This document shows positions 14,692-21,752 of a stretch of 21,752 bases of DNA, in pieces. The notes beneath the pieces were generated by a model that had not been told where the DNA came from, ran no database searches, and saw only the letters and a list, made by a program, of their open reading frames with translations. A program made the position numbers and the translations under genes. Each line of letters starts with the position of its first letter. Within the stretch, counting starts at the first letter, position 1. Source of the DNA: an uncultured Lachnospiraceae bacterium (lineage in GTDB: Bacteria > Bacillota > Clostridia > Lachnospirales > Lachnospiraceae). The stretch is from assembly GCA_949076555.1 (NCBI GenBank), contig CARUOB010000041.1, positions 1 to 21,752 of the forward strand, written 5' to 3'.

Positions 14692-15747
14692 ATGGGAAAT
14701 GTGAAACCGTTAAAGATAGGCGATTTGTCAGCCCGTGTACCGGTGATTCAGGGCGGCATGGGCGTGGGAGTCAGTCTTTCCTCACTGGCCGGAAATGTGG
14801 CGAGGGAGGGCGGAATCGGCGTGATTTCCACAGCGCAGATCGGTTACCGGGAGCCGGATTTTGACAAGGACCCGATCGGCGCGAATCTGCGTGTGGTCGG
14901 GACAGAGATCGCGAAGGCCAGAGAGATCGCAAAGGGCGGGATTCTGGGCGTCAATATCATGGTTGCGACCAGAAAGTACGAAGACTATGTAAAGGCGGCG
15001 GTGGCTGCGGGAATCGACCTGATTATTTCCGGCGCGGGACTGCCTATGGATCTGCCGAAGATTGTGGGAGCGGCGAAAACGAAGCTGGCGCCCATTGTGT
15101 CCAGCGTGAAATCGGCGCAGGTGATCATGCGGTACTGGTGGAAAAAGTATAACAGGCTGCCCGACGCGGTGGTGATCGAGGGACCTCTGGCCGGCGGCCA
15201 TCTGGGTTTTCACAAAGAGCAGCTTGCAGATATCGAAGGCCTGCATTATGATGAGGAAGTGGAAGCGATCATTGCGCAGGTCAATGAGACGGCGGCGGAG
15301 CACGGAGCGGAGATTCCCGTTGTCATGGCGGGCGGCATCTACACCAGAGAGGACATGGAACACTATCTGGAGATGGGAGCTTCCGGCGTGCAGATGGCGA
15401 CCCGTTTCGTGACGACTTACGAGTGCGACGCGGACCCGGCCTACAAACAGAGCTACATCGACGCGAAGGAGGAGGACATCGTCATCGTGCAGAGCCCTGT
15501 GGGTATGCCGGGACGGGCGATTCTGAATCCTTTTATGAAGCGGGCGAAGGAAGGACGGATTCCGCATGAGAAATGCCATCTTTGCATCAGCACCTGCAAA
15601 GGCGCGGAAACGCCTTATTGTATCACGGACGCGCTTGTCAATGCCGTGAAGGGAAAGGTGGATGAGGCGCTGCTTTTCTGCGGTGCGAATGCATACCGGG
15701 CCACGCACTTAGAACACGTGAAAGACATTCTTGGTGAATTTGCGTGA
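14692..15747 (+). CDS. Second FabK/nitronate-monooxygenase-family flavoprotein with C-terminal Cys cluster
   Basis: A 351-residue TIM-barrel FMN protein of the nitronate monooxygenase/FabK superfamily. It has VPVIQGGMGVGVSL at the start, the mid-barrel GPLAGGHLGFH with H170 at the FabK catalytic His position, and VVMAGGIYTRED. Compared with the fabK product it is longer, and near the C-terminus it has C295-X2-C298-X3-C302-X7-C310, a spacing that suggests a metal or Fe-S site. ATG 14692 is chosen since the family N-terminus begins right after it, although its ribosome site (GGAAGGA near 14672, AGGG near 14680) is weak. Its place between fabZ and fabH implies work on acyl chains, perhaps a second enoyl reductase, but it could be a nitronate monooxygenase or an accessory redox enzyme. 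Confidence 0.8.
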   Translation: MGNVKPLKIGDLSARVPVIQGGMGVGVSLSSLAGNVAREGGIGVISTAQIGYREPDFDKDPIGANLRVVGTEIAKAREIAKGGILGVNIMVATRKYEDYVKAAVAAGIDLIISGAGLPMDLPKIVGAAKTKLAPIVSSVKSAQVIMRYWWKKYNRLPDAVVIEGPLAGGHLGFHKEQLADIEGLHYDEEVEAIIAQVNETAAEHGAEIPVVMAGGIYTREDMEHYLEMGASGVQMATRFVTTYECDADPAYKQSYIDAKEEDIVIVQSPVGMPGRAILNPFMKRAKEGRIPHEKCHLCISTCKGAETPYCITDALVNAVKGKVDEALLFCGANAYRATHLEHVKDILGEFA

Positions 15748-15763
15748 AAGCATTGAGCAGTGC

Positions 15764-15783
15764 GCAGACAGAGGAATAGGCGG
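15764..15783 (+). repeat. 20-base direct repeat, copy 1
   Basis: GCAGACAGAGGAATAGGCGG, identical to 15943-15962. The copies bracket the GC-rich hairpin patch before fabH. Confidence 0.8.
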
Positions 15784-15786
15784 AGA

Positions 15787-15915
15787 GGAGAGCTCGCTCT
15801 CCGAAACGACTATTCAGAAGGCTGCATAGGGCGGTGCTAAGCGCCGGTGGCGCTTGCCCAGCACGGACCGAAGCGGAGCGAAGACAGCCCGCGAGCGAGG
15901 GAAACCGAAGGTTTC
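15787..15915 (+). other. GC-rich patch of stacked hairpins upstream of fabH
   Basis: Three strong stems sit in about 130 bases: GGAGAG-CTCG-CTCTCC (15787-15802), GTGCT-AAGCGCC-GGT-GGCGCTT-(GCCC)-AGCAC (15834-15864, 12 pairs with a 4-base bulge), and GAAACC-GAA-GGTTTC (15901-15915). No gene is supported here; an open frame crosses it in phase with fabH but has no family match. The arrangement resembles a dispersed intergenic repeat or a structured leader. Confidence 0.55.
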
Positions 15916-15919
15916 AGGA

Positions 15920-15984
15920 GCGGCACTGCGGGGTAAAGGGAAGCAGACAGAGGAATAGGCGGCACTGTGGGATAAAAGGAAGCA
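15920..15984 (+). repeat. Imperfect tandem repeat upstream of fabH
   Basis: A 26-base unit at 15920-15945 recurs at 15959-15984 with three mismatches; both begin GCGGCACTG and end GGAAGCA. The second copy of the 20-base direct repeat (15943-15962) bridges the two units, so the region probably grew by nested duplication. Confidence 0.75.
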
Positions 15985-16004
15985 TAAATTATGGGAGAGA
16001 CGGT

Positions 16005-16970
16005 GTGAAGACAAGAATTATAGGAACAGGAAGCTGTCTGCCGGGGACAGTGGTGACAAACGATGATCTGTCCAAGGTGATGGACACTTCTGACGAGTGG
16101 ATCAGCAGCAGGACAGGAATCCGGGAACGGCATCTGGCGAAGGAGGAGACAACCGCCAGCATGTCTGTGGAGGCTGCAAAACGCGCCATGGAGGACGCAG
16201 GGGTAACTGCTGAGGAGATAGATTTGATCATTCTGGGTACGGTGTCGGCGGACTTCGTGACGCCTGCCTGCGCCTGCGAAGTGCAGGCGGCCATCGGGGC
16301 GGCAAATGCGGTTGCTTTTGATATCAATGCGGCTTGTGCCGGTTTTATGTTTGCCCTGAATATAGCCAATGCGTATATACAGGCGGGGATATATCGGACC
16401 GCATTGATTCTGGGGGCGGAGACGCTCTCTAAGATCGTGGACTGGGACGACAGGAGCACCTGTGTGCTTTTTGGAGACGGCGCCGGGGCGGCGGTAGTAC
16501 GGGGGGATGAGCAGTATGGACTGGTTGCCTTCGACCAAGGCTCCGACGGGACGAAAGGCGATGTGCTTGCCTGCCCCGGCCGCACCAACAACAATCCCCT
16601 GATCCGTACGGACCAGAGGCTTGGGTTTGTGCATATGGACGGACAGGAGGTTTATAAGTTTGCCGTGACGACGGTGCCCGCTTCTTTACAGAAAACGATT
16701 GAAGCTGCGGGACTGACACCGGAGGATATAGACTACTTCGCGTTGCATCAGGCGAATATCCGCATCCTCCAGTCCGTATCGAAACGGCTCCGCATCGAGG
16801 AAGATAAATTCCCGATCAGCCTTGACCACTGCGGAAATATTTCCGCGGCCAGTGTGCCGATTCTGCTTGATGAGATGAACCGCAAGGGACTGTTAAAGCC
16901 CGGCATGAAGGTTGCGCTCAGCGGTTTCGGTGGTGGACTGACTTGGGCATCCGCGGTGCTTGAGTGGTAA
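16005..16970 (+). CDS. fabH: Beta-ketoacyl-ACP synthase III
   Basis: A 321-residue thiolase-fold enzyme that starts fatty-acid synthesis by condensing an acyl-CoA with malonyl-ACP. The catalytic triad is C111 in NAACAGF, H248 in LHQANIR and N278 in CGNISAAS. Other family segments are SDEWISSRTGIRERH, DGAGAAVV and the C-terminal LSGFGGGLTWASAVLEW. The start is GTG 16005, preceded by GGGAGAG 5 bases away; no in-frame ATG occurs nearby and the family N-terminus (KTRIIGTGSCLP) begins right there. fabH is last in the cluster, while in many Firmicutes it is near the front. Confidence 0.95.
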   Translation: MKTRIIGTGSCLPGTVVTNDDLSKVMDTSDEWISSRTGIRERHLAKEETTASMSVEAAKRAMEDAGVTAEEIDLIILGTVSADFVTPACACEVQAAIGAANAVAFDINAACAGFMFALNIANAYIQAGIYRTALILGAETLSKIVDWDDRSTCVLFGDGAGAAVVRGDEQYGLVAFDQGSDGTKGDVLACPGRTNNNPLIRTDQRLGFVHMDGQEVYKFAVTTVPASLQKTIEAAGLTPEDIDYFALHQANIRILQSVSKRLRIEEDKFPISLDHCGNISAASVPILLDEMNRKGLLKPGMKVALSGFGGGLTWASAVLEW

Positions 16971-16985
16971 GATTCGCGGTAAATA

Positions 16986-17013
16986 AAACGCAGACCAACA
17001 CTGGCCTGCGTTT
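16986..17013. terminator. Bidirectional terminator between fabH and the ABC permease gene
   Basis: AAACGCAG (16986-16993) pairs with CTGCGTTT (17006-17013), with inner CCA/TGG pairs across one A-C mismatch. On the minus strand the stem is followed by TTTTATTTA, so it should end the ABC transcript; on the plus strand T-rich TTTGCTTTCGTT follows, so it can also end the fab transcript. It lies between convergent genes. Confidence 0.75.
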
Positions 17014-17041
17014 GCTTTCGTTCATTCTGTTGTATCAGTGC

Positions 17042-19558
17042 CTATTCCTGATTTCTGATGCGCTCAATCAGACTCTCCTTTTTCACCTTTTTGTGGATAA
17101 ACAGTGTAATGGCAGTCTGGCCGATCAACAGTACCAGAGCAAGCCCCACGGTTTCCCAGAGGGGATAGTGGTAGCGGCTGATACTCATAAAGTGCTCCTT
17201 TTTTGCCCAGAGAAACAGCAGATATCCGGCTGCATTGCCAAGCGTCAGGCTGATTAAGAGCGTGCCCGCGGTGAAGACCAGCCCTTCTCCGGAGAGCATA
17301 TGCACGAGCTGCCTGTCGGAGAGGCCGAGAGCCTGCAGGATGCCAAGCTCCTTTTTCCTTGTGACAATGCTGGTGATCATCGTGTTGATCAGGTTGATAA
17401 AACCGATCACGGCAATCAGGATCAGAAGCAGATAGAGTGGATTTTTTGTCAGGCCGATTCCGGAGTTGCCGATTTTTATCTCCACATCCATGGCATACAG
17501 TGTAAAGTGCTCATTTTCGCTTACCAGCTCCAGCAAAGTCTCTTTCACGCTGTCATAGTGCGCGTCGTCCACATGCAGATAAATGTCTGTGGTGGGATCG
17601 CAGGTCAGGCCCAGACTGTTCCAGGTATCTTCCGTCATAATCAGGAAGGAAAAGTTACTGTCCGGCTGTGTCAGAGCGGTGAGCGTTACCGTCAGGGGGA
17701 TTTCTCTGCTGCCGTCGTGGAGGGTCAGCGGAAAGGTATCGCCCATGGAAAGACCGTACTGCTCAAAAGAGTAAACGTGGGTGCAGACAATTTCATTGTT
17801 TGCCGTCATTCGGTCGTAGTCGATGCTGCCCTGCTCCAGATAAGCGCTTAGTTCCGCCACATCCTCTCTGGTAAAGTAGGAGAGCGGCAAGCGATTGTGG
17901 TAGTCCTCATACATGGCGGATTCTATCTCCGTGGAGGAGAGGATGACGCCGGACGCACGCTCCACCGATTCCACGCCCTCTATGGAGGCCAGCTTTTCAA
18001 GAAAGGCTTCATTAAAGTATGCCTGCTGTACCAGACTGTCCAGATTGTTTTCCGGATATTCCTTATCGTGATTGGCATAATCCAGCGCAATGCGAAAATC
18101 TCCTCTGGGAATGCTCCGCCTTGCCAGGTCTTCTGCGCTGAGACTGCTTAAGACAGCGGAGACACAGATAAAGAGCACGCAGCTTAGACCCATGGTGAAG
18201 ATGGTGACGGCGGTACGTCTCTTATTGCGCGTCAGATTGGCGAAGGCAAGAGCAGCCACGTTTACTTCGCGGTGTCCCTTGCGGCTCTTGCGGTCACTGC
18301 TGCTTTCCTGATAGCGGATGGCTTCCACAGGGGAAACCTTTTTCGCCATCCGGATAGGTTTTCGCAGGGACACGGCCACGGTGACAAGCGCGGCTGCCGC
18401 CGCGATGAACAGAACGGGCAGGGAAAACATGTGTATCTGTCCGGCGACTGCCTCCACCGCGTCGCGGGAATAGGAGCTGATTGCAGAGCCGCTCTGATAT
18501 AGCCAAAGGGCGAGCGGAAACAGGAAGCAGGGCAGCAGGAACCCGATCAGCAGACCGGCAGGAACCGCGAAGGCGGAAACGATGGCGCCCTGCCAGTAAA
18601 ACAGTCTGGCAATTTGCCGTCCGGATGCGCCAAGCGCTTTTAACTTACCGATTTCCTGTACGTCGGTGATCACACCTACATAGTAGATGCTGTAGATCAC
18701 CAGCGCGGAAAAGAAGACCACAATCAGGCCTATAATGGCTATGACAGCCATGGTTTCCGTACCCGGATCGGTCACAGTGAAAAGGTATGCTTTGTTGATA
18801 TGGACGTCGCCCTCGCCCAGTCCGATGTCCGCGGCAACCGTGTTTATTCTGTCTGTCATCTCGTCGAAGGTCAGATCATCCTCCCCGTAAACGCGCAGGG
18901 TGGCGAAGGGTGCAGGCTCGTAAAGCCCATCCGCTTCATAGCGGTCTAAAAGGGCTTTGGAGACATGGGCAGCCCACATCAGACGGCTGTCGTCTATGTC
19001 CTCGGATATTTCTACATCGGGCTCCAGTCCGCAGATCGTAAACTCTTTGGTCAGAATTTCCCCTTTGCCGTTTATGCGGAAGGAGAGAGTTACCTTGCCT
19101 CCAATGACTGGTTCTGCGCCGACACGGCGGAAAAAGACGGGGGAGGAGCAGATTTCCTCCTCTGTTTCGGGATAATGTCCCGATTCCAGATGCACGGCAA
19201 GAGAAGAATCGCTTCCGTCTGTCGTCCGTGCATCCTTTATGATTTCACGACAGGAAAGAACGCCGTTCATTTTCCCGTTACTAATATCCGCGAAGGTTTC
19301 TGTGGCGCTCATGGCTTCCACGTTGATATGCTTTGACAGGATATTAACCTGATCGGCCGTCAAGCCGTTAAAGTTGGTATGGTAGTCTGACTCAGCGTAT
19401 ATCTGCCGGTTCATATCTGCGAGAGCGACGCCGACGGTGCCGATCGTCATGAGAAGCATAGTGGTGAGCATGATGGCGGTGGCGGTGAGTATGGTACGGC
19501 TTTTGTTGTAGCGGAGCTTACTCAGGGCAAGGCTCCTGACCGTATTAGTTTTCTTCAT
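17042..19558 (-). CDS. ABC transporter permease with two FtsX domains
   Basis: An 838-residue inner-membrane protein. It starts with a cytoplasmic basic segment and a first transmembrane helix (ILTATAIMLTTMLLMTIGTVG), then a large extracytoplasmic region, a first FtsX block of three helices (TMAVIAIIGLIVVFFSALVIYSI region, with EIGKLKALGASGRQI), a second single helix and extracytoplasmic region, and a C-terminal FtsX block (LLLILIAVIGFINLINTM, ELGILQALGLSDRQL). This layout is that of bacterial peptide/lipid exporters of the MacB/BceB-like superfamily, coupling ATP use to periplasm- or surface-facing action. ATG at 19558-19556 overlaps the ATPase end by 14 bases and the family start MKKTNTVRSLALSKL follows; a longer frame to 19645 lies inside the ATPase gene. 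The substrate is unknown. Confidence 0.88.
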   Translation of the reverse strand: MKKTNTVRSLALSKLRYNKSRTILTATAIMLTTMLLMTIGTVGVALADMNRQIYAESDYHTNFNGLTADQVNILSKHINVEAMSATETFADISNGKMNGVLSCREIIKDARTTDGSDSSLAVHLESGHYPETEEEICSSPVFFRRVGAEPVIGGKVTLSFRINGKGEILTKEFTICGLEPDVEISEDIDDSRLMWAAHVSKALLDRYEADGLYEPAPFATLRVYGEDDLTFDEMTDRINTVAADIGLGEGDVHINKAYLFTVTDPGTETMAVIAIIGLIVVFFSALVIYSIYYVGVITDVQEIGKLKALGASGRQIARLFYWQGAIVSAFAVPAGLLIGFLLPCFLFPLALWLYQSGSAISSYSRDAVEAVAGQIHMFSLPVLFIAAAAALVTVAVSLRKPIRMAKKVSPVEAIRYQESSSDRKSRKGHREVNVAALAFANLTRNKRRTAVTIFTMGLSCVLFICVSAVLSSLSAEDLARRSIPRGDFRIALDYANHDKEYPENNLDSLVQQAYFNEAFLEKLASIEGVESVERASGVILSSTEIESAMYEDYHNRLPLSYFTREDVAELSAYLEQGSIDYDRMTANNEIVCTHVYSFEQYGLSMGDTFPLTLHDGSREIPLTVTLTALTQPDSNFSFLIMTEDTWNSLGLTCDPTTDIYLHVDDAHYDSVKETLLELVSENEHFTLYAMDVEIKIGNSGIGLTKNPLYLLLILIAVIGFINLINTMITSIVTRKKELGILQALGLSDRQLVHMLSGEGLVFTAGTLLISLTLGNAAGYLLFLWAKKEHFMSISRYHYPLWETVGLALVLLIGQTAITLFIHKKVKKESLIERIRNQE

Positions 19559-20261
19559 CGGAAGCCACCTCGCTTTCCCCGGAGGAGAGAATGCGCCCGT
19601 CCGCCAGAATGATCGTGCGGCCGGCCATCTGCGCCACTTCCTCATTGTGGGTGATGACCACGAGGGTCTGTCCGTATTTGGCTGCGGAAGCCTTTAAAAG
19701 AGCCATGGTCTCATCGCCGGTGCGGGTGTCCAGATTGCCGGTTGGCTCGTCGGCCAGAATGATGGAAGGCTTGGCTGCGATGGCTCTGGCAATGGCGCAT
19801 CTTTGCTGCTGGCCGCCGGAGAGCGTGTTGGGCAGATTTTTTATTTTTCCCGAAAGCCCTAATGTCTGAATGATATCGTGGATGAAGGATTCATCCACGG
19901 GCTTGCTGTCCAGCCCGAGAGGGAGGACGATGTTTTCCCACACGTTGAGGGAGGGGATCAGATTGTAGGCCTGAAAGATAAAGCCGATTTTACGGCGGCG
20001 GATCTGGGAAAGCTTCGCCTCCTTGAAGGAGGCAATATTTTCCCCGTCGATAAAGACATGGCCGGAGGTGGGAGTGTCCAGGCCGCCCAGCATATGGAGC
20101 AGGGTGGACTTGCCGCTGCCGGATTTGCCGATGATGGAGACAAACTCGCCTTGCCTGATTTCCAGATTGACATGATCCACGGCTTTGACCTGATTGTCGC
20201 CTGTGCCGTAATATTTGCATAAATCCTCAGTCTTTAAGATGATGTCCGAATGCTTCTTCAT
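19545..20261 (-). CDS. ABC transporter ATP-binding protein (MacB/LolD-like)
   Basis: A 238-residue ATPase of the MacB/LolD/FtsE class that energises the adjacent permease. Walker A is G45-KSGSGKST53, the Q-loop Q97 is in FIFQAYNL, the signature L147-SGGQQQR is complete, Walker B with D171-E172 is in ILADEPTGNLD, and the H-loop is H205 in VITHNEE. On the minus strand GGAGAAAGGCAGGAA precedes the ATG. Expression is probably controlled by the two-component system encoded just upstream, through the direct repeat in the 89-base gap. The gene ends 14 bases inside the permease gene. Confidence 0.95.
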   Translation of the reverse strand: MKKHSDIILKTEDLCKYYGTGDNQVKAVDHVNLEIRQGEFVSIIGKSGSGKSTLLHMLGGLDTPTSGHVFIDGENIASFKEAKLSQIRRRKIGFIFQAYNLIPSLNVWENIVLPLGLDSKPVDESFIHDIIQTLGLSGKIKNLPNTLSGGQQQRCAIARAIAAKPSIILADEPTGNLDTRTGDETMALLKASAAKYGQTLVVITHNEEVAQMAGRTIILADGRILSSGESEVASDEEN

Positions 20262-20298
20262 AGTGTGTCATTCCTGCCTTTCTCCTTATGTTTCTGAT

Positions 20299-20337
20299 AA
20301 GATAAGCATAAGGCGGTAATCTTACAGGAAACTTACA
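20299..20337 (-). promoter_or_regulatory. Promoter with response-regulator direct repeat for the ABC genes
   Basis: Read on the minus strand, TGTAAG-N5-TGTAAG (20337-20321) is a direct repeat with an 11-base period, the usual layout for OmpR/PhoB-family binding. The second half-site ends 16 bases before TATCTT (20304-20299), a plausible -10, so it would double as the -35 region. This suits activation by the response regulator encoded upstream. Confidence 0.6.
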
Positions 20338-20350
20338 AATAGAAAAATAA

Positions 20351-21646
20351 TTAATTACCGGATCTGGCTCTTTTCGTAAATTGCGGCAGAGGGAGATGTA
20401 CCATAAATATACTTCCCTTTGGGGAAGCGGATTTCACGCTGATCGTGCCGCCCTGTTCCTCCAGAATACGTCTGGCGAGATATAGCCCCACGCCGGACCC
20501 TTCGGTCTGCTTTACGGAAGGGTGGCTGCCGCGGTAGAAGCGTTTGAAGATCCGGTTGGTCTCTTCTTTGGGGACGCCGATGCCCTCATCCTCGATTTCC
20601 AGACTGATATAGCTGTAGAACCGATGGAGCCGTAACGTGATCGTGCTGCCCGCAGGGGAATATTTGATGGCGTTGTCCAGAAGGTTTGCGATGGCTTCGG
20701 CGGTCCAGCGTCTGTCTAAAAACAGAGGCGTGGGCGTTTCATATTCCTGATCTGGGTCAAGCAGCTCTATGGTTATATTTTTAGGAATGGTTTTTTCATA
20801 TACCGTATTGACAGCGTCGGTGAGCACATCCGACAAAAGGACAGTCTCCTGCTTTAGCGTAATCAGGGAGGTTTCCAGACGGGAAACATTAACCAATTCG
20901 GTCAACAGGTTTTCCAGATGATTCATCTGCGCGACGCACCGTTCCAAAAAATCGGCGCGCTCCGATTCGGAATCGGTGTCCACACACATGGCCAGACAGT
21001 TTTTCAATGCGCTGACAGGCGTTTTCAACTGGTGGGAGATATCCGTTACCAGCGTTTTGGTGTGATCCCGCTCTTCGGCCAGAGCCTTCGTTTTCGCCAT
21101 CAGTTTATGTCCTATTTTAAGTAGGGTGTCAGTGAAAGCCCCGTTGAAAATGGGAGCAAGGTTATTCTGATCCGCAAGGTGGGAATAGTTGTCCGCAAGG
21201 TAACAATCTAACAGCTCATGCATCCGCCACTCCTGCTTTTGGCGGTTTTTGTAAAACAGATAAAAGCAGAGTCCGGTGAGGAGCAGATAGAGGGCAAGAG
21301 CGATGGCCAGAAGAGAAAAAAACGATAAGACGGCGGTGCGGTAGAAAGGAACGTCTGTCATCAGTAAATTCTGCCGGTAGCCGTATTTTTCAAGAATGGA
21401 GAAGCCCTTGTCAACCTGGCTGTGCTGCGTATCCTGCATGGCGGTTAAGAGTGTCAGCTCCGCGTCAGGGTACTCGGAGAGAATGGCCCCCGCAATATTT
21501 CCATATTGTTTCAGTTCCTGCGCATACTGCGCGCGCACCAGGGAAAATCCCCCAAAGCCGCATATCAGTATAAAAATCACGGAGATACAGGAATGAAGCG
21601 CATAGGTTTTCCATGCAAATTCGGATGTATGCATCGTCGTTTTCAT
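20351..21646 (-). CDS. Sensor histidine kinase of a two-component system
   Basis: A 431-residue membrane kinase. Two transmembrane helices (about residues 15-37 and 105-131) flank an extracytoplasmic sensor loop of about 65 residues. The dimerisation domain holds the phosphoacceptor His205 in DISHQLKTPVSAL, and the catalytic domain has the N box NLLDNAIKYSP, the G1 box DEGIGVP, an F box (RIFKRFYRG) and the G2 box GSGVGLYLARRI. The gene starts in an ATGA overlap with the response-regulator stop. The sensor loop is larger than in BceS-type intramembrane sensors, so it may detect a ligand directly. The stimulus, likely a cell-envelope compound given the ABC genes, is inferred from context. Confidence 0.93.
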   Translation of the reverse strand: MKTTMHTSEFAWKTYALHSCISVIFILICGFGGFSLVRAQYAQELKQYGNIAGAILSEYPDAELTLLTAMQDTQHSQVDKGFSILEKYGYRQNLLMTDVPFYRTAVLSFFSLLAIALALYLLLTGLCFYLFYKNRQKQEWRMHELLDCYLADNYSHLADQNNLAPIFNGAFTDTLLKIGHKLMAKTKALAEERDHTKTLVTDISHQLKTPVSALKNCLAMCVDTDSESERADFLERCVAQMNHLENLLTELVNVSRLETSLITLKQETVLLSDVLTDAVNTVYEKTIPKNITIELLDPDQEYETPTPLFLDRRWTAEAIANLLDNAIKYSPAGSTITLRLHRFYSYISLEIEDEGIGVPKEETNRIFKRFYRGSHPSVKQTEGSGVGLYLARRILEEQGGTISVKSASPKGSIFMVHLPLPQFTKRARSGN

Positions 21647-21752
21647 CGTTTCTCACATTTCCTTTCCCAGATATAGCCGAGTCCCCGGATATTTTTCAGG
21701 ATGGCGGGGGTGGAAGGGTCTTCCTCGATTTTTTCCCGAAGCCGTCTGATAT
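21643..21752 (-). CDS. Response regulator, OmpR/PhoB family, C-terminal end only
   Basis: The last 35 residues of a winged-helix DNA-binding domain lie at the window edge; the rest is outside. The segment IRRLREKIEEDPSTPAILKN followed by IRGLGYIW is the typical end of OmpR-type regulators, containing the recognition-helix end and the beta-hairpin wing. The stop codon overlaps the kinase start (ATGA), so the two are translationally coupled. It probably binds the direct repeat at 20321-20337. Confidence 0.92.
   Translation of the reverse strand, partial: IRRLREKIEEDPSTPAILKNIRGLGYIWERKCEKR

Noticed and set aside
14782..15708. Minus-strand open frame of 308 codons
   Set aside because: Antisense to the FabK-like flavoprotein gene; composition is His/Arg-rich as expected for a shadow frame.
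15764..15984. CRISPR array
   Set aside because: There are only two copies of each repeat, with unequal spacing and no cas genes nearby.
15834..16004. N-terminal extension of FabH by 57 codons
   Set aside because: The extension consists of repeat and hairpin sequence, does not resemble any FabH, and GTG 16005 has its own ribosome site at the family N-terminus.

Overview
The window looks like a chromosomal piece of a spore-former-lineage Firmicute, most probably a Clostridia/Lachnospiraceae-type bacterium. The grounds are the conserved yaaR-holB-yaaT(ricT)-trmN-rsmI block, a FabK-type (FMN) enoyl-ACP reductase, TTTGA-N3-TCAAA dyads of the FabT type next to the fatty-acid genes, purine-rich Shine-Dalgarno sites throughout, and a tRNA gene without an encoded CCA. 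I did not recognise a species.

Layout. 1-68 is the 3' part of a tRNA-Phe gene. 69-408 holds no gene but one strong AT-rich inverted repeat. 409-1503 is a stand-alone PTS EIIC permease. 1804-5018 is a compact set of three genes: a CgeB-like glycosyltransferase, an HD-domain hydrolase and an Orn/Lys/Arg decarboxylase-family PLP enzyme that overlaps the HD gene by 4 bases. 5022-9280 is the housekeeping block yaaR, holB, yaaT/ricT, a trmN6-like methyltransferase and rsmI. The nucleotide kinase usually found between the decarboxylase and yaaR is absent; in its place are a good promoter and a doubtful 30-codon ORF.

9323-16970 is a type II fatty-acid synthesis cluster: acpP, fabK, fabD, fabG, fabF, fabZ, a second FabK/nitronate-monooxygenase-like flavoprotein with a C-terminal cysteine cluster, and fabH. 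It covers malonyl transfer, condensation, ketoreduction, dehydration, enoyl reduction and initiation, but has no acetyl-CoA carboxylase genes and no FabT gene within view. Two FabT-like operators lie upstream of acpP and upstream of fabD, with an intrinsic terminator between them, so it is probably two co-regulated transcription units. The gaps in this cluster carry unusual structure: a 133-base inverted-repeat element (fabD-fabG), a large hairpin at the fabZ stop, and a GC-rich patch of hairpins and direct repeats before fabH.

17042-21752, on the minus strand, is a two-component/ABC-exporter module: the end of an OmpR-type response regulator, its histidine kinase (4-base overlap), then an ABC ATPase and a large FtsX-type permease (14-base overlap). 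An 11-base-period direct repeat at the -35 region of the ATPase promoter is a likely binding site for the regulator. A shared hairpin at 16986-17013 separates this module from the convergent fab cluster.

I see no CRISPR array, transposase, integrase, phage gene or defence system. The least explained parts are the non-coding elements inside the fab cluster and the second FabK-like enzyme.
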